From contig NZ_FOAS01000006.1 in NCBI RefSeq assembly GCF_900109735.1, positions 62,001 to 126,000 on the forward strand: a stretch of DNA of 64,000 nucleotides. The letters run 5' to 3'. A program made the position numbers and the translations under genes. The notes beneath the pieces are model-generated. The model saw only the letters and a list, made by a program, of their open reading frames with translations. It had not been told where the DNA came from and searched no databases. The DNA is from Atopomonas hussainii. GTDB taxonomy: Bacteria > Pseudomonadota > Gammaproteobacteria > Pseudomonadales > Pseudomonadaceae. Shown here one piece after another: positions 19,439 to 28,993 of the stretch. Each line of letters starts with the position of its first letter. The stretch's first letter is position 1.

Positions 19439-20684
19439 GCTCGAGCAATTCGAGCAAAACGATCTCACGACGACTGAAAGAGAACAGCACCTCGCCGGCG
19501 TCATCGCGCACTTGGCGAATTTGCAGCTGGCCTTCCTCATTAATACCGGCAAACAAGCCGCTCGCCTCGCGGCCACGCTCATTCACCACACGCATTTGCG
19601 CGCCGTGATAGCGCTCAGGGGTGGCCAACAATTGCGGCAAAGAAAAACCCACGCGACGATCATTGGCGGCACTCGGTGCTGGCGCGGGCTTAGCCTCAAC
19701 CACCGGCGCAGGCGTTAACGGCGCGGCGGGTAACGGCGCGTAGTTGTCATCCAGCACACGCCAGCCTTTGATGCTGTGCTTTTTTAAAGTCAGCGGCAGC
19801 TCGGCCAGCTCATCACCTTGGTGATAACGCACGGTTTGCGTCACTTCGCCATCGCGCCACTGCGCCGCGCTTGGCGGCAGCATGGGCACCACACGAATAT
19901 CGCGGCGCTGCCAACGGCGCTGCAGGTAATCCAGCACCACGGCTTGCAAGGTATCCAGCGAGTCGTGGCCGCGGTCAAGCTGGCCATCCACATAACGCAA
20001 CTGGTCGGTGTACAGCTCCAGTCGGCCACTGATGCTGGTTTGGTATTCATTGGGCAGTATCAAATGAAAGTCGCCCTGCAACTTATTCGGCGCCACCGGC
20101 TGCATGTCTAGATGCAGGCTGTAACCACGGCTTAGGCGCCAAAACTCCGGCAAAGGCGAGCCTTCGCTCTGCCAGCTGATTTCTACCAAAGGCAGTGGAT
20201 CAGGGTCGGTGGGCAGCACATCCATGCGCAGCGGCCCGCTGGTATAGCCCTTGGGCAAATGCAGACTGATTTCGTGGCGGGCAAAGAAGTCGCCGCCTTC
20301 ACGCAGGCTCAGCACGCCATTGAGTAACTCGGCAAACTGCGGGCGGAACTCATGCCCGTTGATTTGCCCGCGTAGCTCAATGGCTAACTCCGGGCGCGCC
20401 TCTGGCTCGGGCGTCAGCCATTGCCACGAAAGCAGCTGCGAGAGGCGTTCAGGGTTCCGCTGGGCCATCATAGTGACCCCGACCACCAGCAGAATCAGCC
20501 CCATGCCGGTGAGCAGCAGCACGCGCTTGCCACGCTTCCAGTGGGCCAACAGATAGATGAGGTTAAACGGCGGAATCAACGTGCTCCAGCCCCACAGCAG
20601 GCCGGTAGAAAACGCCTGCATGGACAACCACACCATGCTGAACACAACCAGTAACAAGCCACCAAGAATTAACAGGGCATCCAT
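19434..20684 (-). CDS. Conserved hypothetical inner-membrane protein
   Basis: 416 aa, function not recognised. Two N-terminal hydrophobic helices (about residues 4-22 and 58-75, with a further apolar stretch near 25-48) anchor a large extracytoplasmic or cytoplasmic domain of mostly beta character, interrupted by a Pro/Ala-rich linker (about residues 312-340, LTPAPVVEAKPAPAP). The last 70 residues (AQMRVVNERGREASGLFAG) look like a small beta-barrel. AAGGACC precedes the ATG. htpG follows on the same strand with its own heat-shock promoter embedded at this gene's stop codon. Confidence 0.75.
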   Translation of the reverse strand: MDALLILGGLLLVVFSMVWLSMQAFSTGLLWGWSTLIPPFNLIYLLAHWKRGKRVLLLTGMGLILLVVGVTMMAQRNPERLSQLLSWQWLTPEPEARPELAIELRGQINGHEFRPQFAELLNGVLSLREGGDFFARHEISLHLPKGYTSGPLRMDVLPTDPDPLPLVEISWQSEGSPLPEFWRLSRGYSLHLDMQPVAPNKLQGDFHLILPNEYQTSISGRLELYTDQLRYVDGQLDRGHDSLDTLQAVVLDYLQRRWQRRDIRVVPMLPPSAAQWRDGEVTQTVRYHQGDELAELPLTLKKHSIKGWRVLDDNYAPLPAAPLTPAPVVEAKPAPAPSAANDRRVGFSLPQLLATPERYHGAQMRVVNERGREASGLFAGINEEGQLQIRQVRDDAGEVLFSFSRREIVLLELLEP

Positions 20685-20721
20685 TGCGGGTCCTTATAAC
20701 GACTGTCTTGGTGGCGTTGTT

Positions 20722-21162
20722 TCAGTCCACCTTAAAGTGCGCGCGTGCGGTGGCGATGGGTTCAGACTGCGAAGCCTGCCAAGCGGTGATGGCCACGTTA
20801 GCCACCCGCCGGCCCTGCCGCCAAACCTGACACTGGGCAAAGGTGTCACGATATAACCCTGCGCGCAGGTAATCTATCGAGAAGTCGATGATTTTCGGCA
20901 AATGTTGCCCGCCCATGGCGGCAATCAAGTGCAACTGTGCGGCGTGTTCCATAAACCCGGCGATCACTCCGCCATGCAGCGCAGGCAAGGTCGGATTACC
21001 CACATTGCCTTCGAGCGCTGGTAGGCGAAACACCAGCTCGTCACCTAATTTGATGCACTCCACGCCAATCATGCGGGCGTAGGGCACCAGACTGATTAAC
21101 TCAGAGTAATCACCGGACTGCGCCGCCTGACGGGCTTTTTCCGTGAGGTTTAAAGGATTCAT
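20722..21162 (-). CDS. PaaI-type hotdog thioesterase (second of pair)
   Basis: 146-aa hotdog-fold acyl-CoA thioesterase of the PaaI/YbgC superfamily. The family pattern is visible as LHGGVIAGFMEHAA with the catalytic acid position Glu, and the second strand motif IDFSIDYLRAGL. The substrate is unknown. Its ATG overlaps the stop of the preceding thioesterase gene by four bases (ATGA), so the two are translationally coupled and could form a hetero-oligomer. Confidence 0.88.
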   Translation of the reverse strand: MNPLNLTEKARQAAQSGDYSELISLVPYARMIGVECIKLGDELVFRLPALEGNVGNPTLPALHGGVIAGFMEHAAQLHLIAAMGGQHLPKIIDFSIDYLRAGLYRDTFAQCQVWRQGRRVANVAITAWQASQSEPIATARAHFKVD

Positions 21163-21632
21163 GCGCGGCCCTCATTGATGGCCTTATTCAGTGCAGCGGC
21201 CTGTGTCACTTTGCCCATGCGCATAAAAGCCCCAACCACATGGGCGATCGGGTTGGCACGATCATCCTGATAGGCCACGCCACGGGTGAAGATCACGTTG
21301 GGGGTCACGCGGTAGCACTCGGCAAAGCCGTAGATGGCTTTACCCGGCTCAGCGGGGTGCATGTAGTCAATGCGCAGATCCAGCGTGGGGCAGATTTCAA
21401 ACTCCGGCAACACACACACGGTACTGATGCCGCAGGTGGTGTCCATCAAGGTGGTGATGGCGCCGCCGTGCACCACGCCGGTTTCCGGGTCGCCAACAAT
21501 GCCGTCGCTATAGGGCAGGCGCAGCACCAAACCCTTGGCGTCGGCCTGCTCCACCGTCATGCCGAGGTTCTGACAATGCCGCAGCACAGACAAGAAACGC
21601 TCGGCGCGGGGCAAGATAGTCGCCTCACTCAT
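21159..21632 (-). CDS. PaaI-type hotdog thioesterase (first of pair)
   Basis: 157 aa, hotdog fold. The active-site segment is VVHGGAITTLMDTTCG, with Asp where the partner protein has Glu, and the central strand is LDLRIDYMHPAEPG. It probably hydrolyses an acyl-CoA, substrate unknown. ATG 21632 is chosen because GGGAG lies eight bases upstream; the in-frame ATG at 21647 has no such site. It is the first gene of a coupled pair. Confidence 0.88.
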   Translation of the reverse strand: MSEATILPRAERFLSVLRHCQNLGMTVEQADAKGLVLRLPYSDGIVGDPETGVVHGGAITTLMDTTCGISTVCVLPEFEICPTLDLRIDYMHPAEPGKAIYGFAECYRVTPNVIFTRGVAYQDDRANPIAHVVGAFMRMGKVTQAAALNKAINEGRA

Positions 21633-21741
21633 GCTTAGCTCTCCCATAAAAAAGGCGGCGATGATACGGCCTTGTCAGCACTTGCTGGCGACCAATGGCA
21701 TGGCGCCCCTGCCACACTAGCCGGCTAAACCGCCAGAGCCG

Positions 21742-22515
21742 TTAGCTTTGCTTAGGTTCAGGCTCTGCTGGGGTGGGCTCTGCGCTGTTTTCTGCCTTGA
21801 CCTCGGTTTGCGGCGCTTGGCTGGCCATCATCACTTCCAGCACGCTGGAGTGAAATTCGCGGTGGTACAGCACAAACAACACGATGGTCGATGCCAGCAT
21901 GAACAGCCACGGATTGATAAACCACACCATCATCGCCAAACCAAAATAGTAGGCGCGCAAGCCTTGGTTGAACTGGTTAGCCGCCGAAGAAATCACCCGC
22001 GCCGAACGCTGCACAAACAGTTTGCGCTCTTGCTCGCTGACATTGCGCTCGGCCACCAAAGGCGCCGAACCCAGCAAAATGGCGGAAAAGTTGTACTGGC
22101 GCATACACCAGCTAAAGGTGAAGAAGGCGTACACAAACACCAGCGCCAAACCTAGTAGCTTGACCTCGGACACCGAGCGGTCGGCTTGCTCCACCAATGG
22201 CAGCGACGATAGCGCCGTGAGGGCTTTTTCCGAGGCGCCAAACACGGTGAAGATACCCGCCAAGATAATCAGCGTGCTGGAGGCAAAAAACGAGGCATTG
22301 CGCTCTAAGTTGCCAATCACACTGGTGTCGGCGATGCGGTTGTCGCGCATCAGCATGCGGCGCATCCAGTCCTCACGATAGAGGTGCAGCACACTCGCCA
22401 AGCACGGGGTTGTTTTAGCTTTCACCCCGGCGTAACGGGTGTAACCCAGCCAGCAGGTGAGAAACCAACCAACGGCCAACACATGCGGCCAGTGACTCCA
22501 ATCAATCAGGTTCAT
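21742..22515 (-). CDS. DUF599 family membrane protein
   Basis: 257 aa. About four transmembrane helices, including an N-terminal one (HVLAVGWFLTCWLGYTRY) and a pair near residues 90-110 and 125-150. DUF599 features include YREDWMRRMLMRDNRIADTSVIGNL and the NQFNQGLRAYYFGLA stretch. Function of the family is unknown. ATG 22515 has a GGGGG site four bases upstream; the longer frame to 22593 runs into the start region of the divergent ceramidase-like gene. The C-terminal tail is Glu/Pro-rich. Confidence 0.88.
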   Translation of the reverse strand: MNLIDWSHWPHVLAVGWFLTCWLGYTRYAGVKAKTTPCLASVLHLYREDWMRRMLMRDNRIADTSVIGNLERNASFFASSTLIILAGIFTVFGASEKALTALSSLPLVEQADRSVSEVKLLGLALVFVYAFFTFSWCMRQYNFSAILLGSAPLVAERNVSEQERKLFVQRSARVISSAANQFNQGLRAYYFGLAMMVWFINPWLFMLASTIVLFVLYHREFHSSVLEVMMASQAPQTEVKAENSAEPTPAEPEPKQS

Positions 22516-22616
22516 TGCACCCCCTTCACTAGGGCGCATTATAGCCCTGCCCAACCAAAGCGCGGGGCATGCAAAGCGGCGAACACGCCACAATGGGCAG
22601 AAAAAAAGGACACCCC

Positions 22617-24608
22617 ATGCTGCGCCTGCTCGCCATCACCCTGCTCGCTTGCTGCCTTAGCGCTTGCGCCAACGCCCCCGCCTTCACCGCCCGCTATCTC
22701 ACCCCGCCTGCTCCGGAGCCGATTGCACAAGCGCATTTCGAAGCCGGCATCAGCGAGGTAGATATCACCCCGCCACCGGGGCTACCTAAAGCCGGTTTTG
22801 CCACGTGGGCAAAAGATGGCCAAGGTTTTCGTACCCGCCTAAAAGCCCGCGCGTACTTTTTACGCAATACAGCCGGCGCTAGTGTGCTAATTCTGCAAAC
22901 CGACCTGTTAGCCGGCTCACCGTTACTGCATGCAGCGCTGCGCGAACGTTTAGCTAAAAGCATTCACCTACCGGCCCACAGCCTAGCCATTACCGCCACC
23001 CACACCCATGCGGCCCCCGGAGGCTTTTGGGGTGATGACTTTTATAACGGTCACGCGGCCAATGCCGCCGGGCTTGAACCGAGGTGGTTCAACTTTTTAC
23101 TAGAGCAGCTGAGCAAAGCCAGCGAGCAAGCCTATGCCGCGCGGCGCCCCGCGAAAGTGGCGCTCGGCCAACAAGAGGTCTGGGGACTAACCCGTAACCG
23201 CTCGCTAGCGCCACACCTGAATAACCCCGGCATAACCGGCCGCAGCGACGATGCCGCGCGGAAATACCGCGCCATCAACCCTAAGCTCAGCCTGTTGCGC
23301 ATCGACCAGCAACAAGCCGATGGGCACTTCAAACCCGCTGGCGCGTTTATGAGCTTTTCGATTCATGGCACGGGTATTCCCTCGGCCAGCCCCGACTACC
23401 ATGCCGACATCTGGGCCTATCTGGCCATCGGCAGCGGCCGCTTGCTGCAAGCGCATTACGCCCTCGATCAGCCACCAATCATGGGCGCCTTTGAAGCCAG
23501 CCATGCCGACGTCGCGCCCAATGCCGTGCCGGGATTATTGGGCTTTGGCGAAGCACGGCGGATTGGCCTAGGCATCGCCGAGCAGGCCGCCGCCTTGTTT
23601 CAACGCTTAGATAGCCAGCTGCAAGACGACCTGCCCCTGCGTAGCGCCATCACGGAAGTGAACGTGCTTAGCGAGCCCAGCCTCGGCGCGGTGAGCCTGT
23701 GCGAACCGGCTGTGGGTGCGGCGCTGGCCGCCGGCGCGCATGAGCACCGCTCACCGGTGCTGTGGCATTTGCCGTTTATTCGCCCCGGCCAGCCACGCAC
23801 CTTCTTTACCGACACCTGCCAGGGCGGCAAACACTGGCTCGGCACGCGCTGGTTACAGCCGCTGATATTGCCCCAAGAGGAATTCCCCCATCGCTGGCTG
23901 ATTCAAAGCCTGCACCTAGGCCATACCGCGTGGACCCTGCTGCCCTTCGAAGTGACCGTGCAAGCCGGACGAGAGATAGAAGCCGCCGTGGCAGACAGCT
24001 TCCGCACACAACAAGCCCCGCTGGCGTGGCAAGTGATTAGCAGCGTGGCCAATGGCTATACCGGCTACGCGACCACCGCCGACGAATACGCCCTGCAGTA
24101 CTACGAAGGCGGCCACACCCTTTACGGCCCCAACACCGCCCGTTTTCTCGCCGCGCATGCTCAGCAGCAAAGCCGCACATTGCTCGCGCAAGGCTCATTC
24201 CAAGAACTACCGCCGACCAGCAACTATCGCTTACGCACGGGCCTTTACTGGCCAGAAGCCGCAGCCCCTTCAGGCGCAGCGAACGTGAGCACACCGACCT
24301 ATCACGACCCCAGCATTGGCCAAGAGGATTACTGGCAAATCATCTGGCAGGCTGAAGCGCCTATCGACTGGCATCAGCCTTTAATCAGCATCGAAACCCG
24401 CCATGGCAAACAAGCGGCCTGGCAACCGCTGCGCCGCGATGGCGCACTGGTCGACGACCAAGGCTTTGATCTCGGCATTCGTCAGCTCGATGCGCAGCAT
24501 TATCAAATCCGCTGGTATAACCCGGCATTTAACGCTGATGATCAATTCCGTTTTCGCATAACAGGGCATAATGGCGCGGCAACCCGCTTTAGCCCTGCAT
24601 TCCCTTAA
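22617..24608 (+). CDS. Neutral ceramidase-family lipoprotein lacking nucleophile Ser
   Basis: 663 aa. The signal peptide ends in lipobox LSAC (Cys at about residue 17), so it is probably an outer-membrane lipoprotein. It belongs to the neutral/alkaline non-lysosomal ceramidase family: VDITPPPGLP near the N-terminus, the zinc-site histidines in THTHAAPGG (H129, H131) and SIHGTG, the Glu of PFEVT, and the Tyr-rich NGYTGYATTADEY. The conserved GDVSPN hexapeptide that carries the nucleophilic serine reads ADVAPN here, with Ala300 in its place. Either the nucleophile differs or the protein is not a ceramidase. AGGA precedes the chosen ATG 22617. trhA follows 22 nt later. Confidence 0.82.
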   Translation: MLRLLAITLLACCLSACANAPAFTARYLTPPAPEPIAQAHFEAGISEVDITPPPGLPKAGFATWAKDGQGFRTRLKARAYFLRNTAGASVLILQTDLLAGSPLLHAALRERLAKSIHLPAHSLAITATHTHAAPGGFWGDDFYNGHAANAAGLEPRWFNFLLEQLSKASEQAYAARRPAKVALGQQEVWGLTRNRSLAPHLNNPGITGRSDDAARKYRAINPKLSLLRIDQQQADGHFKPAGAFMSFSIHGTGIPSASPDYHADIWAYLAIGSGRLLQAHYALDQPPIMGAFEASHADVAPNAVPGLLGFGEARRIGLGIAEQAAALFQRLDSQLQDDLPLRSAITEVNVLSEPSLGAVSLCEPAVGAALAAGAHEHRSPVLWHLPFIRPGQPRTFFTDTCQGGKHWLGTRWLQPLILPQEEFPHRWLIQSLHLGHTAWTLLPFEVTVQAGREIEAAVADSFRTQQAPLAWQVISSVANGYTGYATTADEYALQYYEGGHTLYGPNTARFLAAHAQQQSRTLLAQGSFQELPPTSNYRLRTGLYWPEAAAPSGAANVSTPTYHDPSIGQEDYWQIIWQAEAPIDWHQPLISIETRHGKQAAWQPLRRDGALVDDQGFDLGIRQLDAQHYQIRWYNPAFNADDQFRFRITGHNGAATRFSPAFP

Positions 24609-24630
24609 AGCCTTAGTGCAAGGACACCTC

Positions 24631-25263
24631 GTGAGTCATTACAGCTTTGCCGAAGAAACCTTCAATGCCATCACCCACGGGGTTGGCGCGCTCGCCAGCG
24701 TCGCGGCCGGTGCGGTGTTGATTACCCTCGCCAGCTTGTACGGCGATGCTTGGCAAATCACCAGCGCGGCGATTTTTGTGGCCACGCTGATTCTGCTTTA
24801 CAGCGCCTCGACGCTGTATCACGCCATCCCCCATGAGGCGGCGAAAAAACGCCTAAAGATCTTCGACCACTGTGCGATTTATCTACTCATCGCCGGCACC
24901 TACACACCGTTTACCTTGGTGAGTTTGCGCGATGACTGGGGCTGGCTACTGTTCGGCCTGATCTGGACGCTGGCCATCAGCGGCGTGGTGTTCAAATTGT
25001 TTTTCACCGGACGCTTTAAGCTGCTTTCCACCCTGCTCTACATCGGCATGGGCTGGCTGGCCGTGGTGGCGGCCAAACCGCTACTGGAGGCACTCTCCAG
25101 CGCGACGCTGAACTGGCTGGTCGCCGGCGGCCTGGCCTACACCTTGGGCTGCGTGTTTTACCTCTCGAAGCGCCTGCCGTTTAGTCACGGCATTTGGCAC
25201 TTATTTGTGCTCACCGGCAGCGTGTGCCACTTTGCCGCGGTGCTGCTGACCGTCACTGCTTAA
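24631..25263 (+). CDS. trhA: PAQR-family membrane protein TrhA (hemolysin III)
   Basis: 210 aa, seven hydrophobic helices. The PAQR/hemolysin III signature residues are present: ITHGVG in the first helix region, STLYHAIPH, FDHCAIYLLIAGTYTPF, and the C-terminal SHGIWHLFVLTGSVCHF, whose His residues with the Ser-His-Asp set form a predicted metal-binding hydrolase site. In E. coli TrhA is linked to membrane fluidity homeostasis. I choose the GTG at 24631 because AGGA sits six bases upstream and it lies after the stop of the ceramidase-like gene; the ATG at 24571 would overlap that gene by 38 nt. Confidence 0.9.
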   Translation: MSHYSFAEETFNAITHGVGALASVAAGAVLITLASLYGDAWQITSAAIFVATLILLYSASTLYHAIPHEAAKKRLKIFDHCAIYLLIAGTYTPFTLVSLRDDWGWLLFGLIWTLAISGVVFKLFFTGRFKLLSTLLYIGMGWLAVVAAKPLLEALSSATLNWLVAGGLAYTLGCVFYLSKRLPFSHGIWHLFVLTGSVCHFAAVLLTVTA

Positions 25264-25278
25264 TCCAACCCGACCATC

Positions 25279-25320
25279 AACAACAAAGCCCGCCGGGATC
25301 ACCGTGCGGGCTTTGTTGTT
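25279..25320. terminator. Bidirectional terminator between trhA and brnQ
   Basis: Fifteen-bp perfect stem AACAACAAAGCCCGC with its complement, 12-nt loop. It serves two converging genes. Confidence 0.85.
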
Positions 25321-25336
25321 GCTGCCTTCACGCTTG

Positions 25337-26656
25337 TTACGCGTTGGCCACCACCTTCGCCACCTTCGCACTCGGCGCTAAACGATCCAGCGCTGCACAG
25401 GCGAGTAACAACACAGCGACCGGCAGCAACCAACCCAACGAGCTATCGGCCAGCGGCAGTTGCTTGATCAGCGCAGGCACGGCAAAGCCTGCGGTAGCTA
25501 AGCCATCAAACACGCCAAATACCAAGGCACCGAGCATGACCGGGCGGAACACCCACTCCGGACGCTGCCACAACGGCTTCAGCAGGTTCAGCGCGACCAG
25601 CACAATCGCCAGCGGATACAGGCCAACCAGTACCGGAATCGACAAGGCAATCAGCTGACTCAAGCCTTGGTTCGCCACCAGCAAGCTGAACACCGCCAAG
25701 ACAATCACCAAGGTGCGATAGCTCACTGGCAAGAGGCTGGCAAAGTATTCGCCACAGGCGGTGAGCAACCCCACCGCCGTGGTCAAACAGGCAAGAATAA
25801 TCACGCTGGCCAGTAACACTAAGCCGGGCATCCCTAAGGTGTGCTGCACATAGGCGGTGAGCACCGCCACGCCATTCTCGGCACCGGCCGCAATGCTGTG
25901 GCTCGCCGCACCTAGATAGAAGAAAGCCAAGTACACCAACGCCAAACCGATGGCGGCGATCACGCCAGCGAAGATGGTGTAGCGACTGATCAGCGCATCG
26001 TCTCGAATGCCTCGGTCGCGAATCGCTGTGGTGATCACAATGCCAAACACCAAGGCACCTAAGGTGTCCATGGTCAGATAGCCTTCCAAGAAGCCCTTAA
26101 TCGCCGGGCGGGTGGCATAGGCCTCCGCCGGCGCCGCGATCTCGCCTGCCGGAAACAACAACGCAGCACCGCCAAGCAGCACCAGCGAGAGCAGCAATAA
26201 GGGGGTAATCCACTTACCAACGCGGTCCAGCAGCTCGCCGGGGCGCAGCGACAACCACAGCACCAAGGCAAAGAAAACCAGCGTGTAAACACCTAAGCTC
26301 AGCGCCGAATTACCAACAAACGGGGCAACGCCCATCTCGAACGACACCACCGCAGTGCGCGGCGTGGCGAACAGCGGGCCAATGGCCAAGTACACCGCCA
26401 CACCAAACACTGCCGCCGCCACTTTGCCCAGCGGCGCGGTGAGCTGCTCCATACCACCGCCCACTCGGGCAATGGCCAGCAAGGTAATCAGCGGTAAGCC
26501 CACGGCGGTAAGCAAGAAGCCAAAGGCGGCCTGCCAAAGATTTTCACCGGCGGCCAAGCCTGCAGCAGGAGGGAAAATGATATTGCCAGCGCCCAAGAAC
26601 AGGGCAAAAGTCATAAAACCGAGTGCCAGAATGTCCTGGCTTTTTAAAGCGTTCAT
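25337..26656 (-). CDS. brnQ: Branched-chain amino acid carrier BrnQ/BraB
   Basis: 439 aa, about 12 transmembrane helices, LIVCS family cation symporter for Leu/Ile/Val. The N-terminal LGFMTFALFLGAGNIIFPP and GxGLPL regions are characteristic. It lies immediately beyond the second chemoreceptor gene on the same strand, matching the position of braB downstream of the suc genes in other pseudomonads. The start has a weak GGA site. Confidence 0.95.
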   Translation of the reverse strand: MNALKSQDILALGFMTFALFLGAGNIIFPPAAGLAAGENLWQAAFGFLLTAVGLPLITLLAIARVGGGMEQLTAPLGKVAAAVFGVAVYLAIGPLFATPRTAVVSFEMGVAPFVGNSALSLGVYTLVFFALVLWLSLRPGELLDRVGKWITPLLLLSLVLLGGAALLFPAGEIAAPAEAYATRPAIKGFLEGYLTMDTLGALVFGIVITTAIRDRGIRDDALISRYTIFAGVIAAIGLALVYLAFFYLGAASHSIAAGAENGVAVLTAYVQHTLGMPGLVLLASVIILACLTTAVGLLTACGEYFASLLPVSYRTLVIVLAVFSLLVANQGLSQLIALSIPVLVGLYPLAIVLVALNLLKPLWQRPEWVFRPVMLGALVFGVFDGLATAGFAVPALIKQLPLADSSLGWLLPVAVLLLACAALDRLAPSAKVAKVVANA

Positions 26657-26716
26657 CTAGGAATCCACAAGCCAATAATCGTCAAGAGGCTTCCCCAGGG
26701 GTGGTGGGAAACGCAA

Positions 26717-26740
26717 ATAGCCGCGCTTGGCGGCTATTGG
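26717..26740. terminator. Hairpin downstream of chemoreceptor gene
   Basis: AATAGCCGC / GCGGCTATT with a short loop in the 202-nt gap between brnQ and the chemoreceptor gene. The T run beyond it is short, so it may be a weak terminator of the minus-strand chemoreceptor transcript. I see nothing else in this gap. Confidence 0.45.
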
Positions 26741-26858
26741 TCAGACCAGTTTGCCTTGTGAGCAAAATGGCGCGCTGACCTTAGCGGATAACCGCTGTGG
26801 AAACGAGCGCAGCAGGTCGATGTGTCCGCTGGCTATAACTGGCTGTCGCCTGTGGCGA

Positions 26859-28820
26859 TCAAATGCGGAACTGCCCCACCAGCTTAGATAAACGCTGCCC
26901 CAAACGCTCCATCGCCTCGGCTGTACCGCGCGCTTGCTCGACGGCGGTAAAGGTACGCTCGCCGCTGTCGGAGAGGCGCACTACGTTGGCACTGACCTCC
27001 TCGGCGACCTTGGCTTGCTCGTTAGCTGCCGTGGCGATTTGATGCACCGCTTGGTCAATCGAACGCACGGTCATGGCAATCTGGCTTAACGCCTCACCGG
27101 CTTGCCGCGCGCTGTCGAGGGTTTTATCCACCGCCTCACTGCTGGCTTGCATCATTTCTGTGGCGGTGCGGCTGCGTTGCTGCAAGCCCTGAATGATCTC
27201 TTGGATCTCCGCCGTGGAGGTTTGCGTGCGCTGCGCCAACGAACGCACCTCATCGGCCACCACGGCAAAGCCGCGCCCTTGCTCACCGGCGCGCGCGGCC
27301 TCAATCGCGGCATTTAAAGCCAACAAGTTGGTTTGCTCGGCAATCGCGCGGATCACATCCAGCACCGAGCCAATGCGGGCACTGTCTTGCTGCAAGGTGT
27401 CGATCACCTGCGCTTGCTCTTTAACTTTGGCGGCTAAGCTGCTCATCGCTTGGCGGCTACCCTGCACGACATTCAAGCCGGCTTCGCCCGAGCGATGCGC
27501 TTCGCCGGATAAATCCGCAGCTTGGTGGGCGCTATTGGCCATTTCCTGCGCACTGGCGGCCATCTGCGTCATGGCCGAGGCAATTTGATTGCTCTCGTCT
27601 TTTTGTTGCTCAACCTCATAAAGCACTTGCGTCACGGTGTGATTGAGCTGCCCCGACACTTGATCAAGCTCACCCGTGGAGGTAGAAACTTCGACCACAG
27701 TGCCATGTAGCTTGCCGACGAAGGTGTTAAAGCGCTGCGCCAAGCGCCCCAAATCGTCTTGGCTAATCACCGGCAACAACTTGGTCAGGTCGCCCTCGCC
27801 TTCGGCGATATCCGCCAAGCGACGATTAATCCGGTTCAGCCCCCGGACGATAAAGCTACTGACCACCACAGCCACCGTGGCCCCCAACAGCAAGGCCAGC
27901 GCAATCACCGCCCACAGCACACCGCGACTGGCACGCACCTGTGTTTCGGCATCCTGCGCGGCCAGCTGCATGCTTTCCTGCAAGTCCTGCTGCATGCGGG
28001 TGGCCAAATCGGCAATCTTCGGTTCGATAGCATCCATCTCGCGCAGCACGCTTTCACGCTTTTCCAGCGTGCTGACTAACTGATCGGCGGCGGCACGGTA
28101 AGCGGCAAGACTGGCCAAGGTTTTTTCCAGCTTGCTCTTGGTGCTTTTGCTGGAGCTGCGTTCCATCAGCACACTGGTGGTACTACGGGTGTTTTCTAGC
28201 TCACGGCGAAAATCATCTGCCAGCTGAGGGGCCGGGTCTTGCAGGTAGCGGTACACCCCTTGGCTACCCAGCAATAAATGCCGCAAGGCGGCGCTGGCAT
28301 AAAACACCGCGTCCAAGTTGAAATCCATCTGGCCGTTTTCCAGCACTTGGCTGAGCTGCTTTTCGACCGCCGGGCCATTGGCTTCTAAGCCTTCGGTTTG
28401 CAAACGGTTTTGCTCTTGCCCCAGCGGCACCAGCGACTGCAAGAACAGCTGCGAATAGGCTTGTTTCAAGCTGAGCATTTGCTCGAGGAGCTTCTTCTGC
28501 CGCGACTCACTGGCGTCTTTAACCGCCGCATTGAGTAAATCATCCAGCGCCTGCGCTTGGCTGTTAACCCGCTCTAAGGCGCTATCCGAACCAGAGCGCA
28601 CATAGCGGCGCACCGCCTGCTGCAACACCTCCATGCCATCGGTGACTTGGCGAACTAACTCCAGGCGCGGCACTTGCTCCTGTGTGACCACCTGCATGCG
28701 TTCGGACACCGCCGCCAATGACCACACCGCAAACAACCCTAGACCCACCAACAAGACGCACAACACCACCGGCGCAATGGCAATTTTCTTGGCAACCCCC
28801 AAATCGGCGAACAGTCGCAT
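26859..28820 (-). CDS. Methyl-accepting chemotaxis protein, long helical sensor
   Basis: 653 aa from ATG 28820, which has AGGA six bases upstream. TM1 is near residues 15-36, TM2 near 301-325. Between them lie about 265 residues, nearly all predicted helical, the size and character of a helical bimodular (HBM) ligand domain. A HAMP domain follows TM2, then methylation helices and the tip [19 protein letters not shown] / [18 protein letters not shown], ending in LVGQFRI. HBM receptors such as McpS of Pseudomonas putida bind TCA-cycle acids; its place between sucD and brnQ fits such a ligand, but that is inference. Confidence 0.92.
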   Translation of the reverse strand: MRLFADLGVAKKIAIAPVVLCVLLVGLGLFAVWSLAAVSERMQVVTQEQVPRLELVRQVTDGMEVLQQAVRRYVRSGSDSALERVNSQAQALDDLLNAAVKDASESRQKKLLEQMLSLKQAYSQLFLQSLVPLGQEQNRLQTEGLEANGPAVEKQLSQVLENGQMDFNLDAVFYASAALRHLLLGSQGVYRYLQDPAPQLADDFRRELENTRSTTSVLMERSSSKSTKSKLEKTLASLAAYRAAADQLVSTLEKRESVLREMDAIEPKIADLATRMQQDLQESMQLAAQDAETQVRASRGVLWAVIALALLLGATVAVVVSSFIVRGLNRINRRLADIAEGEGDLTKLLPVISQDDLGRLAQRFNTFVGKLHGTVVEVSTSTGELDQVSGQLNHTVTQVLYEVEQQKDESNQIASAMTQMAASAQEMANSAHQAADLSGEAHRSGEAGLNVVQGSRQAMSSLAAKVKEQAQVIDTLQQDSARIGSVLDVIRAIAEQTNLLALNAAIEAARAGEQGRGFAVVADEVRSLAQRTQTSTAEIQEIIQGLQQRSRTATEMMQASSEAVDKTLDSARQAGEALSQIAMTVRSIDQAVHQIATAANEQAKVAEEVSANVVRLSDSGERTFTAVEQARGTAEAMERLGQRLSKLVGQFRI

Positions 28821-28950
28821 AAGCAATCCTGCGGTCATGGCATGGCTTTTTATTCAGCGTAGACGGCCAATGCTGGGTTAGCCGCTAACACCTCGCTTGT
28901 TCTTGCTTATCGCCCGGGCTGCGGATTTCTTAATGGCCAATTACAGGCAT

Positions 28951-28978
28951 AAAAAAACCGCGCCGAAGCGCGGTTTTT
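28951..28978 (-). terminator. Terminator of sdh-suc operon
   Basis: CCGCGC-CGAA-GCGCGG stem with A run and T run on either side, just beyond the sucD stop on the minus strand. Confidence 0.88.
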
Positions 28979-28993
28979 AGGTTGGCTGAAGAA

